NCBI GenBank assembly: GCA_001799225.1
Contig: MGTA01000272.1
Location: 20,883 to 29,524, forward strand
DNA length: 8,642 bases
Source: Deltaproteobacteria bacterium RIFOXYD12_FULL_50_9
GTDB lineage: Bacteria > Desulfobacterota > Desulfobulbia > Desulfobulbales > CALZHT01
Reading direction: 5' to 3'
Shown here piece after piece: positions 1 to 6,475 of the stretch. How positions within the stretch are numbered: the first letter of the stretch is position 1; every line of letters begins with the position of its first letter. The position numbers were made by a program, and so were the translations under genes. The notes under the pieces were generated by a model that worked only from the letters and a program-made list of their open reading frames with translations, was not told the origin of the DNA and did no database searches.

Positions 1-750
1 GTATTGGCTGCCATTCTTGCGGGCAGACCGCAGCTCAAAATTTTTGACCTCGCCATCTTTTATCAACAGATCTCGCAGCTGTTCGCGATCAGCCGAATCC
101 ACGTAGAGACACGATGCGGGTTTTGCCAGCAGCTCATTAACGTTCTCATATCCCGCCATTTTGGCTACCGTACTGTTCATGTGCAGAAATATGCCGTTAA
201 GGGTGCTCTGAAATACCCCGGCATTCATGTTTTCGATGAGCAGCCGGTATTTCTTCTCGCTCTCCCGCAGCGCCACCTCAATCCGCTTGCGCTCCGTCAG
301 TTCTCTTGTCCGTTCATCCACCAATATTGATAATTGTTTATTGTCTAAACGTTGAAGATAATTGGCTTTCTTGATTTTGGCCATAGTTTGGATCTGGACA
401 GCCAGCTCGATATCGTCGAACGGCTTGGCAAGGAAGCCCTCAGCCCCCGCTTCCATGGCCTTGATCCGACTCTCCCGGTCTGTTCTGAGGGCGGTCAGGA
501 ATAGCACAGGAATCGTCTGCAGACGGATGTTTTCCTTCAGCTTCCGACAGACCGCGAAGCCATCCATCCCCGGCATGACGATATCGAGCAGGATTACGTC
601 AGGATCTTCAGCAAGGGCCAACTCCAGCCCCTGCCGGCCATCCAAAGCGATCAGAACTTCTGATCCGGGCACTGTGTAAGCTATGACCGCCTGCAGGGTC
701 AGCAGATTATCCCGGTTATCGTCTATCGCCAAGATCTTCAATTCACTCAT
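1..750 (-). CDS. Response regulator: receiver domain plus PAS domain (partial, 3' end beyond left edge)
   Basis: The reverse strand reads openly for 250 codons from an ATG at 750-748 to the window edge, so the C-terminus is missing. Residues 1-120 form a CheY-like receiver domain: the acidic pair D10-D11, phosphoacceptor D56 in the context VILLD-IVMPGMDG, T86 in LFLTA and K109 in AKPF are all present, so it should be phosphorylatable. Residues about 128-165 are a charged helical linker of the type that precedes PAS domains (DERTRELTERKRIE...). Residues from about 166 (SEKKYRLLIENMNAGVF) start a PAS sensor domain, which is cut by the edge. In this architecture the missing part is often a histidine kinase, a GGDEF domain or further PAS domains; which one cannot be seen. 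The start is supported by the usual short distance to the first receiver beta strand (LKILAIDD); only a weak AAGG lies upstream. The gene diverges from the transposase-like gene at 970. Its partner kinase is not in the window. Confidence 0.93.
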   Translation of the reverse strand, partial: MSELKILAIDDNRDNLLTLQAVIAYTVPGSEVLIALDGRQGLELALAEDPDVILLDIVMPGMDGFAVCRKLKENIRLQTIPVLFLTALRTDRESRIKAMEAGAEGFLAKPFDDIELAVQIQTMAKIKKANYLQRLDNKQLSILVDERTRELTERKRIEVALRESEKKYRLLIENMNAGVFQSTLNGIFLHMNSTVAKMAGYENVNELLAKPASCLYVDSADREQLRDLLIKDGEVKNFELRSARKNGSQY

Positions 751-789
751 TTTAATTGAGTACCTTGATTACCCATGAGAGTTGATGTG

Positions 790-802
790 CCGGCAATGCC
801 GG
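790..802. repeat. Short perfect inverted repeat CCGGC-AAT-GCCGG
   Basis: Two 5-bp GC-rich arms with a 3-nt loop lie in the 219-nt gap between the divergent response regulator and transposase-like genes. There is no following T-run on either strand, so it is not a convincing terminator. Its position about 40 nt upstream of the response regulator start would suit an operator or a leader hairpin. Such a short repeat can also be chance. Confidence 0.3.
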
Positions 803-935
803 ATATCGAAAATCCCTGTGTTTCATATAGCATTCAGGGCAGTAGTCATGTGATATATTCCGTTATTAGGGGTGAAATGCCCAGTAAAATATTTAGAAGG
901 TGAAAAAAATCTATACCATACTCAATTTGTTGTTA

Positions 936-952
936 TTGACACAAACTGTCAA
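936..952. promoter_or_regulatory. Palindromic operator candidate TTGACA-CAAAC-TGTCAA over the -35 box
   Basis: Two perfect 6-bp arms separated by 5 nt; the left arm is the -35 hexamer itself and the right arm fills part of the spacer. A dimeric regulator bound here would block RNA polymerase. The gene directly downstream encodes a protein with a helix-turn-helix and a Y1-transposase fold, a fold that in IS200/IS605 and RAYT proteins recognises palindromic DNA, so autoregulation is a reasonable guess. The repeat is seen; the binding protein is inferred. Confidence 0.5.
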
Positions 953-964
953 GCTCTCTATATT
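936..964 (+). promoter_or_regulatory. Sigma-70-type promoter, probably giving a leaderless mRNA
   Basis: A consensus -35 TTGACA (936-941) is followed by exactly 17 nt and a -10 TATATT (959-964), five of six matches to TATAAT. The ATG of the next gene begins at 970, six nt past the -10, so the expected transcription start falls on or next to the A of the start codon. No Shine-Dalgarno sequence is present before the ATG, which fits leaderless translation. The hexamers and spacing are seen in the sequence; the start point is inferred from normal promoter geometry. Confidence 0.72.
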
Positions 965-969
965 CAGAC

Positions 970-1950
970 ATGGCACGACCACTTCGCATCCAATATCCTG
1001 GTGCTGTATATCATGTCTCGCACTATGGATATAAGCGGCAGAACATCTTTCAGAATGATTCCGACTACCTGGAGTTTCTGGAGATTCTTGCCCAGACAAT
1101 CAGTTCCTACGATATTATCATCCATAGTTACGTCCTGTTTGATAACCAGTTTCATTTGTTGCTCGAAACCCCGCTTGGTAATCTTTCTGAAAGTTTGCGA
1201 TATCTTAATATTACCTATACCGCTTGTTTCAACCGTCTGCATCACCGCCATGGCAAGCTTTTGCACGGTCGATTTAAGAGCCTTTTGATCAACAAGTCAG
1301 CTAATCTGGCCAGACTTTCCAGGGTCATTCATCTTCTCCCGTTGCAATTGAAGCGTAGCAAAGACCGGTCGGTTTCAACCAGTCACAGTTACATTTTTCA
1401 ACATGCTTGGAGTAGCTTGCAAGGGTATCTTGAAACTGACAAGCGGCAATTTTTTGTGGTATATGGAGACGTATTAAAGGTTTTCGGTGGAGATACAGCA
1501 CAGGGACGGGAAGCTTACAAGACACAGATAGTCCAGGATACGATCAATGGTTTTTCAGTTCAGGATAAGATTACCGATCAATCAATTTTTGGCGATGATA
1601 TTTTTGTCTCATGGGTTCGCAACAGATATCTGCAAGGTTCTGAGGACAAGGCAGTTCTGGCCCGTGGTCGAGTTCACCATTTACGGCCATCTGCTGAGAT
1701 CTTGCGGGGCGTAGCCGAAGAAACCGGCTGTCAACAAGATGACCTGCTGCATCAAGCGAATCTTTACCGCTCCTTGGCAATGGACATGCTTTATAGATTC
1801 AGCGGCATGAAAAATGCCGAGATCGGCGATCTCATGGGAATCGATTTCAGCACGGTAAGTCAGGCCCGTAAGCGGCTGCGCGAGAAGGCTGCGACGGATC
1901 AGGATATCAGGGCGCTACGGATTCGTATAGAACGTCGGTTTCAGTCGTAA
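970..1950 (+). CDS. Y1 (REP-associated/IS200-like) transposase-family protein with DnaA-like C-terminal HTH; catalytic residues replaced
   Basis: The protein is 326 residues long, normal for the long branch of this family. Residues 1-125 match the Y1 transposase fold: the typical opening MARPLRIQYPGAVYHV, then FDNQFHLLLETP (57-68), CFNRLHHRHGKLLHGRFK (86-103) and LSRVIHLLP (116-124). Family members normally have N-H-x-H-LLLET and SRYIHLNP. Here the first metal-binding His is Gln60 (H62 is kept) and the nucleophilic Tyr is Val119. The usual RGN near residue 20 is YGY. DNA cleavage and strand transfer are therefore unlikely. Residues about 240-262 and 272-306 match the DnaA-domain-IV-like tail of this family, with a helix-turn-helix at AEIGDLMGIDFSTVSQARKRL. 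The frame is intact and has a strong promoter, so it is not a decaying copy. No insertion-sequence ends flank it. It is probably the first gene of an operon with the methyltransferase that starts 8 nt later. A role as DNA-binding regulator is inference. Confidence 0.88.
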   Translation: MARPLRIQYPGAVYHVSHYGYKRQNIFQNDSDYLEFLEILAQTISSYDIIIHSYVLFDNQFHLLLETPLGNLSESLRYLNITYTACFNRLHHRHGKLLHGRFKSLLINKSANLARLSRVIHLLPLQLKRSKDRSVSTSHSYIFQHAWSSLQGYLETDKRQFFVVYGDVLKVFGGDTAQGREAYKTQIVQDTINGFSVQDKITDQSIFGDDIFVSWVRNRYLQGSEDKAVLARGRVHHLRPSAEILRGVAEETGCQQDDLLHQANLYRSLAMDMLYRFSGMKNAEIGDLMGIDFSTVSQARKRLREKAATDQDIRALRIRIERRFQS

Positions 1951-1958
1951 TTCAAGCT

Positions 1959-3098
1959 ATGTTTGCCTACCAGAAAACCGGCAGATACTTTGCCCAGATA
2001 GCAGACGGTCTGGAGGAGATGGGGGTTGAAGAACTTACCTCTCTCGGCGCCGATGAGGTATCGATTGTCTACCGTGGCCTCTATTTTAAGGCAGATTCAG
2101 CAGCCCTTTACCGGATCAATTATATGTCGCGGCTCTGTTCGCGGATCATGGCTGAATTGTTACGGTTCGATTGCCATAGCACTAAATATCTATATAAAAC
2201 AGCCCGTGGCCTGCCCTGGCATGAACTTCTCAGGGTTGATGGCACCTTTGCAATCAATGCCACGGTAGCGAACAGCGCGATCAACCATTCGAAGTATGCA
2301 GCGTTGTGTCTGAAGGATGCCATTGTTGATTCTTTCCGTGATCGTTATGGTGTGCGGCCGAATGTTGATACTGAACAACCGGATATCTGGTTTAATCTGC
2401 ACATCGATAACAATCTGGCCGTAATCAACCTTGAAACTTCCGGCGGTTCTCTGCACCGGCGAGGCTATCGACTGGCGAGCGTTGCTGCGCCCATGCAGGA
2501 GACATTGGCGGCAGCCATTATCAAGCTTACCGGTTGGAATGGTGAACAACCACTGCTTGACCCCATGTGTGGGGCCGGAACTTTGATCGGCGAAGCACTT
2601 ATGCATTATTGCCGGGTGCCGGCTACCTATCTAGGCAGGCATTTTGGTTTTGAGGCTCTGCCGGATTTTGATCAGGATCTTTGGCAGACCGTGAAATCCG
2701 AGGCTGATGCTGCAATACGGCCATTGCCCAAGGGATTGATCCGGGCAAGTGATTCTGCAAAGGAGGCTGTGGTAGCTGCCCGAAAGAATATAGCTCTGCT
2801 GCCCCATGGCAACAGAGTTGATTTTAGCGTCAGTCGTTTTCAGGATCTGGGACGGTTAACGGATACACTGATTGTCTGTAACCCTCCTTATGGTATACGG
2901 ATGAATCAGCAGAATGACATGGCTGTTTTTATGAAGGAAGTGGGTGATTTTTTGAAGCAGAAATGTACGGGGTCAACCGCCTATATCTATCTGGGCCGTA
3001 AAGAACTGCTTAAAAGTGTAGGACTGAAAACATCTTGGAAAAAGCCTCTAGCTACTGGTGGTCTGGCCGGGGTTCTGGCAAAATACGAATTGTACTGA
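1959..3098 (+). CDS. THUMP-domain class I SAM-dependent RNA methyltransferase (RlmL-like, COG0116 type)
   Basis: This 379-residue protein resembles the N-terminal half of E. coli RlmKL (RlmL, which makes N2-methylguanosine 2445 in 23S rRNA) and stand-alone relatives. A ferredoxin-like/THUMP region covers about residues 8-165, beginning YFAQIADGLEEMGVEEL. The Rossmann-fold methyltransferase region follows, with SAM-binding motif I DPMCGAGTLIGEAL (201-214) and the catalytic motif NPPYG (308-312), typical of amino-group methylation of a purine. The RlmK half is absent, as in many bacteria. It acts in the cytoplasm on rRNA; the exact target base cannot be read from sequence, and older annotations call this family N6-adenine DNA methylase. 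The start is chosen because it gives the complete N-terminal domain and lies 8 nt after the previous stop. No Shine-Dalgarno is visible, so translation may be coupled to the upstream gene. Confidence 0.9.
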   Translation: MFAYQKTGRYFAQIADGLEEMGVEELTSLGADEVSIVYRGLYFKADSAALYRINYMSRLCSRIMAELLRFDCHSTKYLYKTARGLPWHELLRVDGTFAINATVANSAINHSKYAALCLKDAIVDSFRDRYGVRPNVDTEQPDIWFNLHIDNNLAVINLETSGGSLHRRGYRLASVAAPMQETLAAAIIKLTGWNGEQPLLDPMCGAGTLIGEALMHYCRVPATYLGRHFGFEALPDFDQDLWQTVKSEADAAIRPLPKGLIRASDSAKEAVVAARKNIALLPHGNRVDFSVSRFQDLGRLTDTLIVCNPPYGIRMNQQNDMAVFMKEVGDFLKQKCTGSTAYIYLGRKELLKSVGLKTSWKKPLATGGLAGVLAKYELY

Positions 3099-3141
3099 CC
3101 GGCAACATCAACGACTGAATTACAATTATCGGGGTGCTGGT

Positions 3142-3564
3142 ATGAAGAATATTCTAGGTGTAATCGTTGTTTCACTGATTTTTTGTATGGTCGAGAGCGG
3201 TTGGGCGGCCGAGATGCGGATTCGCCTTGGTGAGTCAGTGCGGGTTGGCGATACTACTGTTATGTGCGATGATCGCAGCGTTGGGAATGCCCCTGTCATC
3301 ATATCCGATTGTCAGTACTGGGATAAATACGACAAACGTTGTCTCTTTGAGAAACGAACGGTAAGTGCAGGTGGCATTGAATGTGTTGAAGAGTGTCAGC
3401 ATTGGGATGCTTATGAGAAAAATTGCGAATATCCCACTAAGTGTACCAATTATCCTGATCAGAATCTTTTTGTGCGTACCACCTGCGAACTTTTTGACCC
3501 TTACGAGCATGTCTGCCGGAAGATCAAGGAGACACGCATTAATGACAAATCCCCAAGAAATTGA
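3142..3564 (+). CDS. Small secreted cysteine-rich protein with three C-x2-[WF]-D-x-Y-[DE]-x2-C repeats
   Basis: I do not recognise a family. An ATG at 3142 gives 140 residues and starts a clear signal peptide: MKN, a hydrophobic stretch to about residue 17, and a likely signal peptidase site after SGWAA (residue 23). The same frame is open further upstream to 3058, but that extension overlaps the methyltransferase gene and would spoil the signal peptide; GGGGTG at 3131-3136 can serve as ribosome binding site. The predicted mature protein has nine Cys. Six form three copies of one 11-residue unit: CQYWDKYDKRC (57-67), CQHWDAYEKNC (85-95) and CELFDPYEHVC (115-125). The others are C42, C81 and C101. 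Disulfide bonding in the periplasm or outside the cell is likely; metal or heme binding is not supported by any CxxCH motif. It lies 43 nt after the methyltransferase gene on the same strand and may be cotranscribed. Confidence 0.78.
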   Translation: MKNILGVIVVSLIFCMVESGWAAEMRIRLGESVRVGDTTVMCDDRSVGNAPVIISDCQYWDKYDKRCLFEKRTVSAGGIECVEECQHWDAYEKNCEYPTKCTNYPDQNLFVRTTCELFDPYEHVCRKIKETRINDKSPRN

Positions 3565-3648
3565 AGTCTGGTTGTTTCGCTAAGTAGTCAGAAATCAGCA
3601 GACAACCCGCTGTTGCTATAGATATCAGTATTTTTTTGGACTTCCGGG

Positions 3649-3783
3649 TTACCGGGCCAGGAAAAATAGAGCTATAACCACACATATAAAGAAAACCCCT
3701 ACTTTTACACAGACGCTGTGGTCTTCATGATGGTCATCATGTCCTTGTGCGGCATGTCCGTGATCGTGTCCGTGTGCTCCCAT
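3649..3783 (-). CDS. 44-residue histidine-rich single-pass membrane microprotein
   Basis: An ATG at 3783-3781 on the reverse strand opens a 44-codon frame ending in TAA at 3651-3649. Residues 1-22 begin MGAHGHDHGH and contain eight His (4, 6, 8, 10, 15, 18, 19, 22) together with several Asp/Glu. Residues about 26-43 (VKVGVFFICVVIALFFLA) form one hydrophobic transmembrane helix, and the protein ends in Arg. GAGGA lies 7 nt before the ATG, a good ribosome binding site. The His/Asp tail resembles the metal-binding tails of Ni, Co or Zn transport and chaperone proteins, so divalent metal binding at the membrane is plausible but unproven. The gene is on the same strand as kup, 113 nt after its stop, and could share its transcript or have its own promoter. 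No family recognised. Confidence 0.68.
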   Translation of the reverse strand: MGAHGHDHGHAAQGHDDHHEDHSVCVKVGVFFICVVIALFFLAR

Positions 3784-3790
3784 GGTCTGT

Positions 3791-3795
3791 TCCTC
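3791..3795 (-). promoter_or_regulatory. Ribosome binding site GAGGA for the His-rich microprotein
   Basis: On the reverse strand, GAGGA stands 7 nt before the ATG at 3783. Correct spacing and sequence are the main argument that this very short frame is translated. Confidence 0.6.
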
Positions 3796-3896
3796 GCTTA
3801 AGATTCATCTTTGAGATACCGATTGAATACCATTGCAAATTTATTACTATGTTGATGTACCATATTTATTCAAGCCACTCCAGAACAATTCGTGGT

Positions 3897-5819
3897 CTAT
3901 AGCTCAACCTGGCTGCCAAGTTCCATAACCCGATCCGGAGGGATGCCGAAAAAGGTGACGGCGTTCCACGAATTGCGTGACATAAAAGCGAAGAGGCTCT
4001 TGCGCCAGCCCATCATTCCAGGTTTATCGGTGATAAGAATAGTTTCACGGCCGAGATAGAAGGTGGTGGTCGCCATGTCCATATTTATGCCACGCTCCTG
4101 AATGAGCTTGGCGATTTGGGGGACATTGGGAGTTTCCATAAAGCCATAGTGCACCACCAATCGATAAAATCCACAGCCGAGAGGTGTGACTTCAAGGCGT
4201 TCATCAGGCTCTACCCGCGGGGTTTCGGTTGGCACGATAGATAGGAGTACTACTTGCGCGTGGAGCACTTTATTGTGTTTGTAATGATGGAGCAGTGCCA
4301 CTGGAGTGCCGGTGGGCGAGACCGACATAAAAACGGCTGTGCCGCGGACGCGGCAATGTTCGTACAGGTCAACCTCGGTGAGAAATTGGTCAAGAGGGTG
4401 AGTCGACTTGGCAAATCTCTCGGCTAATATTGCTCGACCGTCTCGCCAGGTGAGCATCCCCAGCAGAATTCCCAGGGCAATCATTATGGTAAACCAGCCG
4501 CCATCGAAAATCTTGAGCAGATTTGAGCCCAGGAATGCAGCATCGAAGACCAGGAAGAGAAGCACAAGCGGGATGCCCTTCCAGAGTGGCCAGCGCCAGC
4601 GCTGCCGAACCACTGCGAAATAGATAATTGAAGTGATAGCCATGGTGGCGGTAACGGCAATACCGTAAGCAGCGGCCAGGCGTCCTGACTCCTGAAAGAC
4701 AAGGACAACACCCAGGCAGGCCAGCATAAGCCCGGTATTAACACTGGGCAGATAGATCTGGCCGCGGGTTTTTTCAGAGGTGTGGATGATCCGCATGCGG
4801 GGACTGTAGCCAAGTTGGATTGCCTGCTGGGTTAGAGAATAGATCCCTGAAATCATAGCTTGTGAGGCTATAACCGAGGCCATAGTGGAGAGGCCGACCA
4901 TCGGGTAGAGAAGGGGGGTTGGTACAAGGCCATAAAAAGGGTTGATGGCGTTTACCGGATGGCTGAGCAGTAAAGCTCCCTGGCCGAAGTAGTTGAGCAG
5001 GAGTGAAGGCATTACCATGGCATACCAGGATAAGCGGATCGGGCTTCTGCTGAAGTGACCCATGTCGGCATAGAGCGCCTCTCCACCGGTAACACAGAGG
5101 ACTACGGAGCCAAGCACCACGAGGCCGTGTATATGATTTTCAGCAAAAAATGCAATGGCGTAAACCGGGTTTGCTGCTAAGAGGATTGAGGGACGTAGGA
5201 TAATCTGGGCAACTCCTAGAATGGCAATGGTGGGAAACCATACCATCATAATCGGTCCGAAGACCTTGCCGATCCGCGCGGTGCCGTGTCGTTGCATCAT
5301 GAAGAGGGAAAAAAGAATAATGCAGGTAATCGGAACAACAAAACGGCTGGCTGCCTCGGTCGCCATGTTGAGACCTTCGACTGCAGAGAGCACTGAAATA
5401 GCAGGGGTGATTACGCCGTCACCATAGAGAAGGGCTGCTCCGAAGATAGCCAGGAGAGCAAGAAATCCAATTCTTTTACGGGGTTTATCCTTTGGCGAGC
5501 CCATGAGCGCCAGGAGTGCGAAGATACCGCCCTCGCCGTTGTTATCTGCAAGCATAATAAACTGGACGTATTTGACGCTCACCACTACGGTAAGGGACCA
5601 GAAGACCAGGGAGAGAACACCCATGACGTTAGCCTCGGTCAGCGCGATGGCGTGCAGGCCATGGAAACACTCTTTCACGGCATAGAGTGGACTGGTGCCG
5701 ATGTCGCCGTAGATAACGCCCAGTGCAGCCAGCGCCAGACTGAAAACCTGTTTTTTATTGGCTGGAAGTGCATCGGTTGTTAAGGCATGGGAGTAGGGAT
5801 GGTTTGCAGGGAGTGACAT
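3897..5819 (-). CDS. kup: Kup-family potassium uptake transporter
   Basis: A complete 640-residue member of the KUP/HAK/KT family (E. coli Kup is 622), a proton-coupled K+ uptake system in the inner membrane. The N-terminal signature GVIYGDIGTSPLYA is at 34-47, followed by DNNGEGGIFALLALM (92-106), LLYGDGVITPAISVLSAVEG (130-149), VTGGEALYADMGHF (243-256) and NYFGQGALLL (276-285). The conserved acidic membrane residues D39, E148 and E247 are kept. About twelve hydrophobic segments span residues 24-456. The soluble C-terminal domain, about 460-640, ends with the family tail FFGIPPDRVMELGSQVEL. The start ATG at 5819 gives a short charged N-terminus before the first membrane segment; GGAG lies 10 nt upstream. 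Kup usually works as a constitutive, low-pH-favoured uptake route. The gene stands alone on its strand apart from the His-rich microprotein downstream; the long upstream region may carry its control signals. Confidence 0.97.
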   Translation of the reverse strand: MSLPANHPYSHALTTDALPANKKQVFSLALAALGVIYGDIGTSPLYAVKECFHGLHAIALTEANVMGVLSLVFWSLTVVVSVKYVQFIMLADNNGEGGIFALLALMGSPKDKPRKRIGFLALLAIFGAALLYGDGVITPAISVLSAVEGLNMATEAASRFVVPITCIILFSLFMMQRHGTARIGKVFGPIMMVWFPTIAILGVAQIILRPSILLAANPVYAIAFFAENHIHGLVVLGSVVLCVTGGEALYADMGHFSRSPIRLSWYAMVMPSLLLNYFGQGALLLSHPVNAINPFYGLVPTPLLYPMVGLSTMASVIASQAMISGIYSLTQQAIQLGYSPRMRIIHTSEKTRGQIYLPSVNTGLMLACLGVVLVFQESGRLAAAYGIAVTATMAITSIIYFAVVRQRWRWPLWKGIPLVLLFLVFDAAFLGSNLLKIFDGGWFTIMIALGILLGMLTWRDGRAILAERFAKSTHPLDQFLTEVDLYEHCRVRGTAVFMSVSPTGTPVALLHHYKHNKVLHAQVVLLSIVPTETPRVEPDERLEVTPLGCGFYRLVVHYGFMETPNVPQIAKLIQERGINMDMATTTFYLGRETILITDKPGMMGWRKSLFAFMSRNSWNAVTFFGIPPDRVMELGSQVEL

Positions 5820-6046
5820 AACAATAAATCTCCGACACTTGCAGGTCTGGAAAAATCTCCCTGTTCCATAACCCTTCCCGACCTTCTCTTAAATTGAATG
5901 AGGAGAAGTATTCCCACCCGCTTAACGTAAGATGGCTATAGGAAGAGTTCTGTTTATCATTGAAGAAAATAGTTATCAATAATCTACATTGCGACCGGTT
6001 ATATACCACGATTGCCGGTAAAGTGGAAGAGATATGGCGATTACAG

Positions 6047-6069
6047 ATCCTAGGCTTTTAACCTAGGAT
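6047..6069. repeat. Perfect 8-bp inverted repeat ATCCTAGG-N7-CCTAGGAT
   Basis: The arms at 6047-6054 and 6062-6069 match perfectly around a 7-nt AT-rich loop. No clean T-run follows on either strand; TTTTT appears only about 10 nt after the right arm on the plus strand. It may be an operator, a weak rightward terminator or an RNA hairpin in a long kup leader. Confidence 0.5.
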
Positions 6070-6132
6070 TTATATGTGGTTTTTCCATGTTGCCTCATTA
6101 CATCCTTTTGTAGTGTAATAGACTATAAACAA

Positions 6133-6168
6133 ACACCAAGACCGACCCTGTTTCTTTTCGGTAGGTGT
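6133..6168 (-). terminator. Possible leftward terminator or leader hairpin with internal loop
   Basis: ACACC (6133-6137) pairs with GGTGT (6164-6168) and ACCG (6141-6144) with CGGT (6159-6162), giving a two-part stem around an internal loop. Read leftward, the stem is followed at once by TTTGTTTAT, an imperfect U-rich tract. It could terminate or attenuate a leftward transcript before kup. The stem is interrupted and the U-tract imperfect, so confidence is low. Confidence 0.25.
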
Positions 6169-6245
6169 CAATCGTTTTCCGTAAAGCGATTACGTCTTTA
6201 CCTGGCAGCACCGGAATATAACTATATTATAATTAGCTGTATTCA

Positions 6246-6275
6246 TTGACTTTATTTATCAATTTCAGATATTCT
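6246..6275 (+). promoter_or_regulatory. Candidate sigma-70 promoter for the NHL-repeat gene
   Basis: TTGACT (6246-6251) and TATTCT (6270-6275) are separated by 18 nt within an AT-rich stretch. They match five and four of six consensus bases. Transcription would start near 6282 and leave a leader of about 200 nt before the start codon at 6484, containing two short stem-loops. Other AT-rich hexamers nearby (TATAAT at 6228-6233) lack a good -35. Confidence 0.35.
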
Positions 6276-6470
6276 ATCTTTATGTAATAGGCAGTTTACC
6301 ATTGGAAAAATTGATTTTGCCGACACGTCAGCTACGTCTTTGATGTGCATTGGGAGCGCCTTAAAACTGGCTACCCGAGTATCAAGCTGGGCAGGTAGTA
6401 CGTGGTGGGGTGGAATATTTGATCAGCAGCTTTTTCTAATGGCTGCAAGCGGATTGACGGGGAGATGTCG

Positions 6471-6475
6471 GGAGG
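6471..6475 (+). promoter_or_regulatory. Ribosome binding site GGAGG that fixes the start at 6484
   Basis: A full GGAGG stands 8 nt before ATG 6484 and selects this start, which also gives a signal peptide at the expected place. Confidence 0.8.

Noticed and set aside
362..679. Rightward open frames within 1-750
   Set aside because: They lie opposite the response regulator, whose reverse-strand frame has all receiver-domain key residues. They are antisense shadows.
872..1288. Rightward 138-codon frame overlapping the transposase-like gene
   Set aside because: It overlaps the well-supported gene at 970 in another frame, has no family resemblance and no ribosome binding site.
970..1950. Active insertion sequence or REP element cluster around the transposase-like gene
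   Set aside because: No subterminal hairpin pairs, target signature or repeated REP/BIME-like palindromes flank the gene, and the catalytic residues are absent.
3596..3637. Possible rightward terminator after the cysteine-rich gene
   Set aside because: A T7 run (3631-3637) follows an area with alternative weak pairings (GGTTGT/ACAACC, AGCA/TGCT), but no stable GC-rich stem stands directly before the T-run. Termination probably happens in this region, yet the site cannot be defined.
3644..3655. CCGG-N4-CCGG hairpin at the end of the His-rich microprotein gene
   Set aside because: The stem is only 4 bp and on the gene's strand is followed by an A-rich tract, not a U-rich one, so it is not a terminator for that gene.
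5821..5960. Cyclic di-AMP (ydaO) riboswitch before kup
   Set aside because: Some GGTGGGAA-like and AGGG-like pieces are present on the kup strand, but the conserved core and stem order could not be matched by eye.
5755..6009. Leftward 84-codon frame overlapping the start of kup
   Set aside because: It is out of frame with kup, overlaps its N-terminus and has no protein-like features; treated as a shadow.
6050..6092. Leftward 12-codon frame ending inside the 6047-6069 hairpin, resembling a leader peptide
   Set aside because: Too short to judge: the ribosome binding site is too close to the ATG, and there is no run of regulatory codons or clear alternative hairpin pair. Chance is more likely.
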